A stretch of DNA of 24,578 nucleotides, taken from the IMG/VR virus record IMGVR_UViG_3300009068_000181, positions 1 to 24,578 of that record. One strand, written 5' to 3'. The translations under genes and the position numbers were made by a program. This DNA comes from a virus. Every line of letters begins with the position of its first letter. Positions within the stretch are counted from its first letter, which is position 1. The notes under the pieces are model-generated. The model had not been told where the DNA came from. It searched no databases and saw only the letters and a list, made by a program, of their open reading frames with translations. Of this stretch, positions 7,440-14,408 are shown one piece after another.

Positions 7440-8536
7440 TGCCTACGACTATTACTAAGACTATTGGTGTTGGTAAAGACTACGCAAGTATTTCTGCGTG
7501 GCTTGCCGGTGCTAATTCGACTTATCCAAGCGGGTTAGTCGCGGCGGATGTCATCTGGAAAGGTGTTCTGTACAAAGAAGGGGCTGGGACAAATGGCGAG
7601 TGGTCTATTACGTCTGATATTTCAATTACAACAATCTGTGACGCTACTAGATATCTTTGGTTAACAGCCGCGCCCGGGGCTTCTTTTACAAATAACGCAA
7701 ATAAATTAACCAATGCCCTGCGTTACAATAATGCTAACGGGGTTTCTGTACTGTCTACCGTAACCGGACTTGGTGTATTTAAGACAGATAGCGTCGCTAA
7801 TAATCAAAAACTGCTTATAACCGGGATACAGTTTAGCGGGTCTGGTACAGCTTATTTTGCCTATTTTAGTAATGGATCTATAACTCTCGATTCTTGCATT
7901 CTTGAATACGCCAATGTTGCTTCTTACGGCGCGTTTAATGCCGTTGATAGTTTAATACGCATTACGGCATCCTCTAGTGGTTGTTGTAATCAGTGGAGCG
8001 GGGCTGTAAACTCGCTAAGAAATTGTACAATTATCGGCACGGGTTCATCGGCAACTGCTGTCGTAATAGGAAACTACGCGCCCACAGGGCAGATTATAAA
8101 AAACAACGCAATATTCGGGTTTTCTGCAATACGTATAGACGGCAACAATAAACTAGATACTACTAACAGCAACTATAACGCTACCGACCTAGCTTCGTTT
8201 GGTTGGACAGCTACTGGCAATCTTGTAAGCAAAACCTTTGCCAATCAATTCCAAAGTATCACAGGCGGTTCTGAAGACTTCCGGGTTAAAGCCGGTGCGG
8301 ATCTCATCAACGCAGGCGTCCGAGATCAAACTTACACTAACGATGTAGACATCGTAGGTTCTGCCCGTAGCCTGACTACTCCGACTATTGGTGCTTGGGA
8401 ATATGCTTCATCTTACCAAGCCCGCATCACTTGGGCCGAAGCGCAGTACCAAACTGCTGGCGTAGTAACACCAACTGACTATTCTTCACCCATGTCCCGT
8501 GGTATCTTTCGCGGTATTGAGCGCGGCGTCGCGTAA
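7439..8536 (+). CDS. Right-handed beta-helix (pectin-lyase-fold) tail protein
   Basis: A 365-residue protein. The N-terminus (TKTIGVGKDYASISAWLAGA) is the typical opening of phage and bacterial beta-helix proteins. Successive rungs follow: LLITGIQFSGSG, ITLDSCILEYAN, LRNCTIIGTGSS, IIKNNAIFGF and SAIRIDGNNKL. The closing sequence (FRVKAGADLINAGVRD, then PTIGAWEY) is the usual end of parallel beta-helix repeat proteins. A C-terminal extension (ITWAEAQYQTAG to SRGIFRGIERGVA) may mediate trimerisation or virion contact. It is a second beta-helix protein besides the spike at 1309, without an Ig domain. It is probably a receptor-binding or polysaccharide-degrading tail component, although no catalytic residues can be named. 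Confidence 0.8.
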   Translation: MPTTITKTIGVGKDYASISAWLAGANSTYPSGLVAADVIWKGVLYKEGAGTNGEWSITSDISITTICDATRYLWLTAAPGASFTNNANKLTNALRYNNANGVSVLSTVTGLGVFKTDSVANNQKLLITGIQFSGSGTAYFAYFSNGSITLDSCILEYANVASYGAFNAVDSLIRITASSSGCCNQWSGAVNSLRNCTIIGTGSSATAVVIGNYAPTGQIIKNNAIFGFSAIRIDGNNKLDTTNSNYNATDLASFGWTATGNLVSKTFANQFQSITGGSEDFRVKAGADLINAGVRDQTYTNDVDIVGSARSLTTPTIGAWEYASSYQARITWAEAQYQTAGVVTPTDYSSPMSRGIFRGIERGVA

Positions 8537-8548
8537 AAGGATTTATTA

Positions 8549-9388
8549 ATGTCTACTATCTCGATCCCATACGGCGCTGCGTACTCATTCAGTGCCCCCA
8601 TCATCAAGGCTGGTTCAACAGACTATGCCCTTACCGCTGACTGGACCCCCGCTGCTGGGGATGTACAAATCAGTAAAGATGGTGGGGCGTTTGCTAATAT
8701 CGCAACGCTGCCTACTTTTATCTCCGGTGCCGCTGCACTTAACTGGTCGCTGAGTGCCACTGAGTGCGAGGCAACGGAAATTGTCATCCAAGTCATTGAC
8801 TCGGCTACCAAGGCTGTTCAAGACCAATTCTTCCGTCTGCAAACGACTAAGGCTTCCGCCCTTCAAGTGGGTGTTCCTCAAGTCGTGCAATCTGCGGGCG
8901 ATACTGCAATTACTCTGGACGCTACTGCCGCTGCACAGACCGACTTCTACAAAGGTTGTGTTGTTGCAATTACTAGCGGATCGGGTGCGAACCAAGCCCG
9001 GATCATTACCGCATATAACGGTACGACTAAAGCTGCAACCATTGATCGTGCTTGGGATGTGGCGCTTGTTATTACGGGTGGATCCCGTAGCATCTTCGCT
9101 GTGTTCCCGCAGGGGCTGAACCAGCCTTTGACTTCTGCACAAACCACCGCTGCCGTACCCACCACCGCCCAGATCGCCACTGAGATTTTTGATACTCAGA
9201 CGGTTGAAGCGGGTATGACCTTCCGGGGTGCGCTGCGTCTGATGGGCGCGGTTCTGATGGGTCGCCGTTCGGGTACCGGTTCGGGCACTGAGGTGTTTAA
9301 CGCTGCTGTGACTAATGCCAAAGCCCGTGTGACTGCTACAATTGACGGCAGCGGCAACCGCACTAACGTGACTACCGATCAAACATAA
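8549..9388 (+). CDS. Tail fibre/baseplate-like protein with N-terminal beta domain
   Basis: A 279-residue protein preceded by the strong Shine-Dalgarno AAAGGA (8536-8541), seven bases before the ATG. The N-terminal ~110 residues (DYALTADWTPAAGDVQISKD, then GAFANIATLP and WSLSATECEATEIVIQVID) have the pattern of N-terminal domains of upper-baseplate/fibre proteins in many phages. Residues about 121-166 hold the module TDFYK plus RIITAYNGTTKAATID, also found in the protein at 5095. The C-terminal part (TAQIATEIFDTQTVEAGMTF, then RGALRLMGAVLMG) is probably helical and is followed by RVTATIDGSGNRTNV, a common ending of this class. It probably attaches a fibre or completes the tail tip. Confidence 0.75.
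   Translation: MSTISIPYGAAYSFSAPIIKAGSTDYALTADWTPAAGDVQISKDGGAFANIATLPTFISGAAALNWSLSATECEATEIVIQVIDSATKAVQDQFFRLQTTKASALQVGVPQVVQSAGDTAITLDATAAAQTDFYKGCVVAITSGSGANQARIITAYNGTTKAATIDRAWDVALVITGGSRSIFAVFPQGLNQPLTSAQTTAAVPTTAQIATEIFDTQTVEAGMTFRGALRLMGAVLMGRRSGTGSGTEVFNAAVTNAKARVTATIDGSGNRTNVTTDQT
8909..9046 (+). repeat. Shared tail module, copy in the fibre/baseplate-like protein
   Basis: This encodes residues 121-166 of its protein: ITL, TDFYK, then RIITAYNGTTKAATID. It is homologous at protein level to 6352-6483, with clear DNA divergence. Confidence 0.6.
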
Positions 9389-10101
9389 TGACTACTTCCG
9401 GCACCTCATCCTTCTCGCCTGCAATTACTGACCTTTTCGAAGAGGCGTTTGAGCGGGCTGGTGGGGAAATGAGAAGCGGCTACGACTTTCGTACCGCTCG
9501 CCGGAGTATGAACTTACTCACTATTGAATGGGCATCTAGAGGGATTAACCTCTGGACAGTAGAAAGCGGAACGATCCCCCTCGTTGCGGGAACTGCAACG
9601 TATAACCTGCCGGTAGATACAGTGGACCTGATCGAACATGTTATCCGCCAGAACCCGGGAAATACGTCTACGCAGACAGATATCAACATATCGAGAATCT
9701 CAGTCTCGACCTACTCAACCATCCCCAACAAGCTCAATACCGGAAGGCCGATTCAGGTCTACATCAACCGGCGCTCGGGTGAAGCGACTCCTACGGGTAT
9801 TCAATATCCGACGATCTCGGTCTGGCCTGTTCCCAGCGACAATTCTTATACTTTCGTTTATTGGCGGCTTCGCCGCATACAGGATGCTGGAGATGGCACG
9901 AACACGGCTGATATCCCTTACCGTTTCCTTAATTGCCTTGTTAGCGGCCTTGCTTATTATATCGCTATGAAAATCCCGGGCGGTATGGAACGACTGCCTA
10001 TGCTGCAAGCTGAATATGAGAAGCAGTGGGATTTGGCTGCGGGCGAAGATCGTGAAAAAGCCTCGGTTCGATTCGTGCCAAGGAATATGTTCTACAACTA
10101 G
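9388..10101 (+). CDS. Adaptor/tail-tube-A-like head-tail connection protein
   Basis: A 237-residue, mainly helical protein. The N-terminus (ITDLFEEAFERAGGEMRSGY, then RTARRSMNLLTIEWASRGI) is characteristic of conserved podovirus connector-region proteins. A beta-rich middle follows (LWTVESGTIPLVAGTATYNL, TISVWPVPSD, FVYWRLRRIQD). The C-terminal helices (LNCLVSGLAYYIAMKIPG, MLQAEYEKQWDLAAGEDREK) match the helical bundle expected of a T7 gp11/P22 gp4-type adaptor. Such adaptors sit as a dodecameric ring under the portal and join it to the nozzle. The start overlaps the preceding stop (TAATG). The exact family cannot be fixed without a profile search; a related adaptor-like protein is encoded at 10988. 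Confidence 0.7.
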   Translation: MTTSGTSSFSPAITDLFEEAFERAGGEMRSGYDFRTARRSMNLLTIEWASRGINLWTVESGTIPLVAGTATYNLPVDTVDLIEHVIRQNPGNTSTQTDINISRISVSTYSTIPNKLNTGRPIQVYINRRSGEATPTGIQYPTISVWPVPSDNSYTFVYWRLRRIQDAGDGTNTADIPYRFLNCLVSGLAYYIAMKIPGGMERLPMLQAEYEKQWDLAAGEDREKASVRFVPRNMFYN

Positions 10102-10111
10102 GGGCTAGGCT

Positions 10112-10600
10112 ATGCCGAATCGCTTTAGTTCCGGTAAGTTTGCAATTGCGGGCTGCGACAGATGCGGCTTCAGGTTTAAGCTCAAGCAGCTTAAAACTCT
10201 GACAATCAAAACTAAGAATGTTAATATCCGGGTATGCCCGGAGTGTTGGGAGCAGGATCACCCGCAGCTTCAGTTGGGTATGTATCCGGTCAATGACCCC
10301 CAAGCAGTCCGTAATCCCAGACCCGATACTAACTACCCCCAGAGCCGCGCTTACACTGAAGTTATTTATATTGGTCCCGGTTTGGGACTTGCAGCAGGGA
10401 CTCTTGTTACTAACGGCGTTGCGCCGCCTTCTACTGCCACTTCCTACTTCTCCGGTGGTATGTTCCAAGGTGGGTTCTATGCCGGTGGTCACTTTAGTGT
10501 TACTTCTGGCGGTACTCCTCCCACTCCTACTTCTAATAAGTTCTTCTCTGGTGGTATGTTCCAAGGTGGGATGTACGCTGGTGGATTCTTCTCAAACTAA
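10112..10600 (+). CDS. Zinc-ribbon protein with C-terminal Gly-Gly/aromatic repeats
   Basis: A 162-residue protein. C15 and C18 (CDRC) and C42 and C45 (CPEC) form two CxxC knuckles 23 residues apart, the pattern of a zinc ribbon. The middle (residues about 52-85) is Pro/Asn-rich. The C-terminus holds two near-identical repeats, FSGGMFQGGFYAGGHF and FSGGMFQGGMYAGGFF, separated by a Ser/Thr/Pro linker. The repeats are related in style to the aromatic-x-x-Gly-Gly motifs of other proteins in this window. The gene starts 10 bases after the adaptor-like gene and has only a weak Shine-Dalgarno. A structural zinc site and a role in virion assembly or DNA contact are inference. The function is unknown. 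Confidence 0.75.
   Translation: MPNRFSSGKFAIAGCDRCGFRFKLKQLKTLTIKTKNVNIRVCPECWEQDHPQLQLGMYPVNDPQAVRNPRPDTNYPQSRAYTEVIYIGPGLGLAAGTLVTNGVAPPSTATSYFSGGMFQGGFYAGGHFSVTSGGTPPTPTSNKFFSGGMFQGGMYAGGFFSN
10454..10474 (+). repeat. 21-base direct repeat, copy 1
   Basis: Identical to 10550-10570, encoding GGMFQGG. It lies inside the zinc-ribbon gene, and the surrounding codons have diverged slightly. Confidence 0.85.
10550..10570 (+). repeat. 21-base direct repeat, copy 2
   Basis: Identical to 10454-10474, with a 96-base period. It encodes GGMFQGG in the second C-terminal repeat of the zinc-ribbon protein. Confidence 0.85.
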
Positions 10601-10610
10601 GGCAAGTAAA

Positions 10611-10778
10611 ATGGATATCAAAGGCGCACTCAAAGCTCACATGAGCAAAGGCATGAAGTCGGCACACCCGGACAAAGCCGTTAAGAATATGAAGGCCGGT
10701 GGCATCACTTCGATGGACTCTAAAAAATATGGCCGCAACATGGCTCGCGTCATGAATCAGCGGAGCAAAACCAAATGA
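10611..10778 (+). CDS. Very small basic phage protein with Gly-Gly motif
   Basis: A 55-residue protein. The start is set by AAGG (10599-10602) eight bases before ATG 10611; the same frame is open further upstream, but that part lies inside the zinc-ribbon gene. It is rich in Lys and Met, with helical-looking ends (MDIKGALKAHMSKGMK and GRNMARVMNQRSKTK) flanking MKAGGITSMDSKKY, which again carries the hydrophobic-x-x-Gly-Gly motif. Its stop overlaps the next start (ATGA). No function can be assigned. Charge and size resemble small virion or DNA-associated proteins. Confidence 0.75.
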   Translation: MDIKGALKAHMSKGMKSAHPDKAVKNMKAGGITSMDSKKYGRNMARVMNQRSKTK

Positions 10779-10984
10779 CTACCAAGACCTTCAAGCCCCA
10801 AAAGGCTGAGATGCCCAATACTGCTGGCTATCCTCAAACGGATATCGGTCGCCGTGGTACGTTCGTTAAGGGCGAGTTTCGCCCCGGTGTTGATGCTGGT
10901 CCCGCTGGTCACGGTCAGAAAGAGTACATGAAGATTCGCGGTACTGGCGCAGCCACTAAGGGCACCAAGTTTCTTGTGAAGTAA
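10775..10984 (+). CDS. Small basic phage protein of unknown function
   Basis: A 69-residue protein coupled to the previous gene by an ATGA overlap. It is basic and Gly/Pro/Thr-rich, probably extended rather than globular. Recognisable segments are YPQTDIGRRGTFVKGEFRPG and YMKIRGTGAATKGTKFLVK. The RGTGAATKGTKF ending resembles short basic proteins of other phages, from memory only. It lies between two adaptor-like genes, so an accessory role in head completion or the connector is a reasonable guess but nothing more. Confidence 0.7.
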   Translation: MTTKTFKPQKAEMPNTAGYPQTDIGRRGTFVKGEFRPGVDAGPAGHGQKEYMKIRGTGAATKGTKFLVK

Positions 10985-10987
10985 GCG

Positions 10988-11617
10988 ATGAACTACAACG
11001 CGCTTGTGACAGAGATCCAGTCCTATACGGAGAACGTATTCTCCACGACTGACATTAATACTTTCATCACGCAGGCAGAGCAGCGGATTGCTAATGCTGT
11101 ACAGCTTCCTGCGTCTTTTAAGTATTCGACTCTGACTACAAGTATTGGTGTAGCTACAGTTATTCTGCCCGCTGACTATCTAGCCACGTTTTCGGTCGCG
11201 CTTCAGTTGCCCTCCGGGGCACAAGCTTATCTGCTGAACAAAGACTTTACGTTCTTGCGGGAAGCCTTTCCAACGACAGCCACCGGACAGCCTACACATT
11301 ACGCCTTGTCCCAAGCGTATGAACTTACGCTAGCTCCGATCCCCAACGCGGTTTATCCGGTTAATTTGTCTTACTACGGATACCCCTCTTCGATCACTGC
11401 CCCTGCGGGTACTAGCTGGCTCGGCGATAACTTCAGTTCTGTCCTTCTGTATGGCTCATTGGTAGAGGCGTACACGTTTATGAAGGGCGACCAAGATGTT
11501 ATGGCGCTGTACGACACGAAGTTCAAAGAGGCAATGGGGCTTCTCAAACAGCTTGCGGATGCCAAGAATCGTCAGGACACGTTCCGCAGCGATCAGGTCC
11601 GTTACCCGGTAAAATAA
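10988..11617 (+). CDS. Phage adaptor-like protein (head-tail joining)
   Basis: A 209-residue protein. The N-terminal helix (MNYNALVTEIQSYTENVFST) is followed by TDINTFITQAEQRIANAVQL, a typical opening of adaptor proteins of the podovirus connector. A beta-rich middle follows (STLTTSIGVATVILPADYLA, YELTLAPIPNAVYPVNLSYY). The C-terminus is helical (SVLLYGSLVEAYTFMKGDQD, then YDTKFKEAMGLLKQLADA). This helix-strand-helix order and the length of about 200 residues fit adaptor families of the T7 gp11/phage SU10 adaptor type. It comes three small genes after the other adaptor-like protein, suggesting that one acts as portal adaptor and the other as nozzle adaptor or stopper. Which is which cannot be decided here. 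Confidence 0.7.
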   Translation: MNYNALVTEIQSYTENVFSTTDINTFITQAEQRIANAVQLPASFKYSTLTTSIGVATVILPADYLATFSVALQLPSGAQAYLLNKDFTFLREAFPTTATGQPTHYALSQAYELTLAPIPNAVYPVNLSYYGYPSSITAPAGTSWLGDNFSSVLLYGSLVEAYTFMKGDQDVMALYDTKFKEAMGLLKQLADAKNRQDTFRSDQVRYPVK

Positions 11618-11618
11618 A

Positions 11619-12041
11619 ATGTCGCAAGTAATTTGCAACTCGTTTAAGGTTGAAGTTTTCAGGGCCATCCATGACTTCACGACGGGTACTGGCGACACTT
11701 TTAAAATCGCGCTTTATACAGCAGCGTCTGCTATCGGTGCCTCCACCACCGCCTACTCCACGACCAACGAAGCAGTCGGAACAGGATACACAGCAGGCGG
11801 AGCAGCCCTTGCCTCAGTCACCCCAACGCTAAGCGGGATCACTGCGATTGTTGATTTTGCTGATGTAACGATCAGTGCTGTGACACTAACGTACCGAAAA
11901 GCTTTAATTTACAACTCAACCAAGGCAAACCGCGCTGTAGCGGTTTTTGATTTTGGATCTGACCGAGTTATCAGTGGCGGCAACCTCGTTATTCAAATGC
12001 CTACCCCTGACGCATCGTCTGCAATTCTGAGGGCAAGCTAA
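11619..12041 (+). CDS. Conserved small virion-type protein, beta-rich
   Basis: A 140-residue beta-rich protein. The N-terminus (CNSFKVEVFRAIHDFTTG, then DTFKIALYTAASAIGAST) and the rest (VGTGYTAGGAALASVTPTLS, TYRKALIYNSTKANRAVAV, FDFGSDRVISGGNLVIQMP) form the pattern of a small protein recurrent in environmental phage structural modules; this is recognised from general experience and not from a search. It begins one base after the preceding stop and ends one base before the next ATG, so coupling is likely. Composition and position suggest a tail or decoration subunit. No enzymatic motif is visible. Confidence 0.75.
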   Translation: MSQVICNSFKVEVFRAIHDFTTGTGDTFKIALYTAASAIGASTTAYSTTNEAVGTGYTAGGAALASVTPTLSGITAIVDFADVTISAVTLTYRKALIYNSTKANRAVAVFDFGSDRVISGGNLVIQMPTPDASSAILRAS

Positions 12042-12042
12042 A

Positions 12043-13329
12043 ATGCCGTTAACATATTCAAACAATCTCCGACTTACGCTTATCGGCGATGGTGAGCAGG
12101 CTGGTACTTGGGGTCAGTTGACCAATACGAATCTTGGCACCCTGATTGAACAGGCAATCGCCGGGTACTCCACGGTCAGCATCACTGATGCTAACTACAC
12201 ACTCACTTCTATTAACGGCGCAACAGACGAAGCCCGGTCTATGGCGCTTAACATCACTTCATCAGTCACACTGACTGCCACGCGAAACGTCATCTGCCCG
12301 AGTGTCTCCAAACTATATGTGGTTAAGAACGCCACAACCGGCGGACAAAGTATCGTCATCAAGACCTCGGCAGGTACTGGCATCACAGTCGCTAACGGCG
12401 CTACGGCTATTGTTCTGTGCGACGGAACGAACGTAATTGATCCTTTTAATAGCAAGCTGAATACAACCGGCGGAGCGTTGTCGGGTAACTTGAGTTTCAC
12501 AGGCTCTGCGACCCGCATTCAGGGCGACTTTAGCAACGCCACACTGGCAAACCGGACGGCGTTTCAGGACAAGACGACCAACAACGGCACAAGCGTCTAC
12601 GCTTTACCAAACGGCACGGCAACCGGAAGTGACTGGAATGCTTTCAACAATTCCGATCCGGCAAACTCTGCTTTTGTTGGCGTTGGAATTACTTCGTCAG
12701 AAGCAAGCCTGTATACGTCGAAAACCGGAACTGGAACATTCCTGCCGCTGACGCTAAAGGTGTCTGGCGTAGAACTTGCGCGATTTGCCACTGACGGTAC
12801 TTTTTATGCGGGCGCTACTAGCGTTTATGACGGCGGTTTAATTGCAAAAACCTACTTCAGTAGCTCAACCAAAGCGTTAACAGCGGTTACAACAGACTCC
12901 ACTGGTAGCGGCTACACGGCTATCGCTGCGGCAAGGCAAAACTCCGATGGCTCTGTCTTTGAGTGTTGGAGAGGCTCATCGATTGTTGGACAAATCCAAG
13001 TCAGCGCGTCAGGCACTACATACGGAACCATTTCAGACTACCGACTTAAAAACAACCCGCAACCGCTAACAGGCAGCGGTGCGTTCATCGATGCGCTTCA
13101 ACCAAAAACTTGGACATGGGCGGCAGGCGGGGCTGCGGGTGTTGGCTTTATTGCCCATGAAGTTGCGGCGATTTCCCCGCGTAGTGTTTCCGGTCAAAAA
13201 GACGCAGTGAATGAAGATGGCTCGCCTAAATATCAAGGCATGGAATACGGCAGCGCAGAGTTCATCGCCAACATCGTTGCCGAACTAAAATCCTTACGCA
13301 CAAGAGTGGCAGCTTTAGAGGCTAGATAA
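12043..13329 (+). CDS. Tail fibre with C-terminal peptidase S74 intramolecular chaperone
   Basis: A 428-residue fibre. The N-terminal segment (LRLTLIGDGEQAGTWGQLTN) is a common phage fibre opening that probably binds the virion. A long Ser/Thr/Gly-rich shaft follows (residues about 40-320). The C-terminal ~100 residues form an S74-type intramolecular chaperone. The Ser-Lys pair lies in ISDYRLK (Ser331, Lys336) and is followed by FIDALQPKTWTWA, GFIAHEVAAISP and a closing coiled coil (FIANIVAELKSLRTRVAALE). In known S74 proteins the chaperone drives trimerisation and then cleaves itself off just before the Ser. A mature fibre of about 330 residues is therefore expected. It directly precedes the lysozyme gene. 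Confidence 0.88.
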   Translation: MPLTYSNNLRLTLIGDGEQAGTWGQLTNTNLGTLIEQAIAGYSTVSITDANYTLTSINGATDEARSMALNITSSVTLTATRNVICPSVSKLYVVKNATTGGQSIVIKTSAGTGITVANGATAIVLCDGTNVIDPFNSKLNTTGGALSGNLSFTGSATRIQGDFSNATLANRTAFQDKTTNNGTSVYALPNGTATGSDWNAFNNSDPANSAFVGVGITSSEASLYTSKTGTGTFLPLTLKVSGVELARFATDGTFYAGATSVYDGGLIAKTYFSSSTKALTAVTTDSTGSGYTAIAAARQNSDGSVFECWRGSSIVGQIQVSASGTTYGTISDYRLKNNPQPLTGSGAFIDALQPKTWTWAAGGAAGVGFIAHEVAAISPRSVSGQKDAVNEDGSPKYQGMEYGSAEFIANIVAELKSLRTRVAALEAR

Positions 13330-13330
13330 A

Positions 13331-14407
13331 ATGGAACTTTCCGGAGTCGGTCTTGGTCTAATCGCTGAATTTGAAGGTCTGCGACTTAATGCCTACCCCG
13401 ATCCCGGTACGGGCAACGAGCCTTGGACTATCGGCTACGGGACGACAATATACCCAAACGGGCATAAAGTCAGAAAGGGTCATACTGTTACCCAAGCAGA
13501 GGCGCTTGGATATCTGCAACACGACACAAAGAAGTTTGCCGATTCTGTCAATCGCCTTGTTAAAGTCCCGCTTAACCAAAACCAATTCGACGCTCTTGTT
13601 TCATTTACATATAATGTAGGTGACGGCGCGCTCGAACGAAGTACATTGCTGCGCAAATTAAACAACCACGACTATCGTGGGGCGGCAGATGAGTTTGGTA
13701 AGTGGGTGAATGCCGGTGGTAAGGCAATGTATGGATTGGTGAGGCGCAGAGCAGCGGAACGCGACCTGTTTGTAAAAGCCGAAGCCGCCCCTGAACCTAC
13801 CCCCACCCCTGCCCCTGCCCCGGAAGAATATTTCCCGTGGGTACCCCCTCCTGAAACCCAACCGATAAAGAAACCAATGGCACCCATTCTTGCTGCGCTC
13901 CTTCCCTCATTGGTCAATCTGATTCCCGAACTCGCTAAGATTTTTGGCAGCGGGCCTAAGACAGAACGGAACCTTGAAGTCGCTCAGAAGGTAGCTGACA
14001 TTGTTGTTAGAGCTACTAGCACCCCGAATCTGCAAGGCGCAGTAGAGGCCATGCAGAGCGATCCTAAAGTACAAGAAGTTGCTCGCCGTGCTGTCCAAGA
14101 ACAGTGGTTTGGCCTTGTCGAAGCGGGTGGTGGCGGTATCGAGGGCGCTAGAAAATTTAATACAGAAGTCACCACGCCTTTCTGGAAGATGCCAGCTTTC
14201 TGGATCTCGGTGCTTCTGCTACCACTTTTGTACGGTACGGTTTATCTTGTTCTTACGGGAGCCTCCGACGCCTTTAGTTCTGAAGTCCGTGCTGCAATTG
14301 CTTCAGCGGTTGTTACGGGCGTTCTTGGCGGGCTTATCGGGTTTTGGCTCGGAAGTTCGTACACGACTTCTAAATCTCGCGGACTCGGCGCAGAGCCTAC
14401 TAACTGA
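13331..14407 (+). CDS. GH24 phage lysozyme (muramidase) fused to a membrane domain
   Basis: A 358-residue fusion. Residues 1-148 are a T4/P22-type lysozyme (GH24) that cleaves peptidoglycan: Glu15 in FEGLRL, Asp24 in YPDPG and Thr33 in WTIGYG match the Glu-Asp-Thr catalytic set. NQFDALVSFTYNVG and the C-terminal RRRAAERDLF are also typical of the family. A Pro/Ala-rich linker (about 149-180) leads to a second domain (MAPILAALLPSLVNLIPELA, then VEAGGGGIEGARKFN) and two hydrophobic helices, about 290-310 and 321-341, as in a holin. There is no N-terminal signal. An internal ATG at codon 183 could yield the membrane part separately. Usual GH24 endolysins are about 150-180 residues long, so the extra 200 residues are unusual. 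It probably combines muralytic and membrane functions in lysis; alternatively it is a virion-borne lysozyme. Confidence 0.85.
   Translation: MELSGVGLGLIAEFEGLRLNAYPDPGTGNEPWTIGYGTTIYPNGHKVRKGHTVTQAEALGYLQHDTKKFADSVNRLVKVPLNQNQFDALVSFTYNVGDGALERSTLLRKLNNHDYRGAADEFGKWVNAGGKAMYGLVRRRAAERDLFVKAEAAPEPTPTPAPAPEEYFPWVPPPETQPIKKPMAPILAALLPSLVNLIPELAKIFGSGPKTERNLEVAQKVADIVVRATSTPNLQGAVEAMQSDPKVQEVARRAVQEQWFGLVEAGGGGIEGARKFNTEVTTPFWKMPAFWISVLLLPLLYGTVYLVLTGASDAFSSEVRAAIASAVVTGVLGGLIGFWLGSSYTTSKSRGLGAEPTN
13877..13879 (+). promoter_or_regulatory. Possible internal translation start in the lysozyme-membrane fusion
   Basis: The in-frame ATG at codon 183 sits exactly where the Pro-rich linker ends and the membrane-domain half begins. 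AAAGAA lies upstream with four bases between, a weak Shine-Dalgarno. Initiation here would give a holin-like protein of about 176 residues without the lysozyme. This is a hypothesis only. Confidence 0.3.
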
Positions 14408-14408
14408 T

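Noticed and set aside
8615-9382. 255-codon open frame on the - strand under the fibre/baseplate-like gene
   Set aside because: The + strand gene has a strong Shine-Dalgarno and conserved modules. The antisense product is Ser/Arg/Asn-rich noise.
1309-13329. Possible variable region of a diversity-generating retroelement in the tail genes
   Set aside because: No reverse transcriptase or template repeat is seen in the window, and no adenine-variable C-terminal lectin fold is recognisable.
13658-13861. Gly/Arg-rich - strand frame opposite the lysozyme linker
   Set aside because: It is simply the reverse complement of the Pro/Ala/Thr linker codons.
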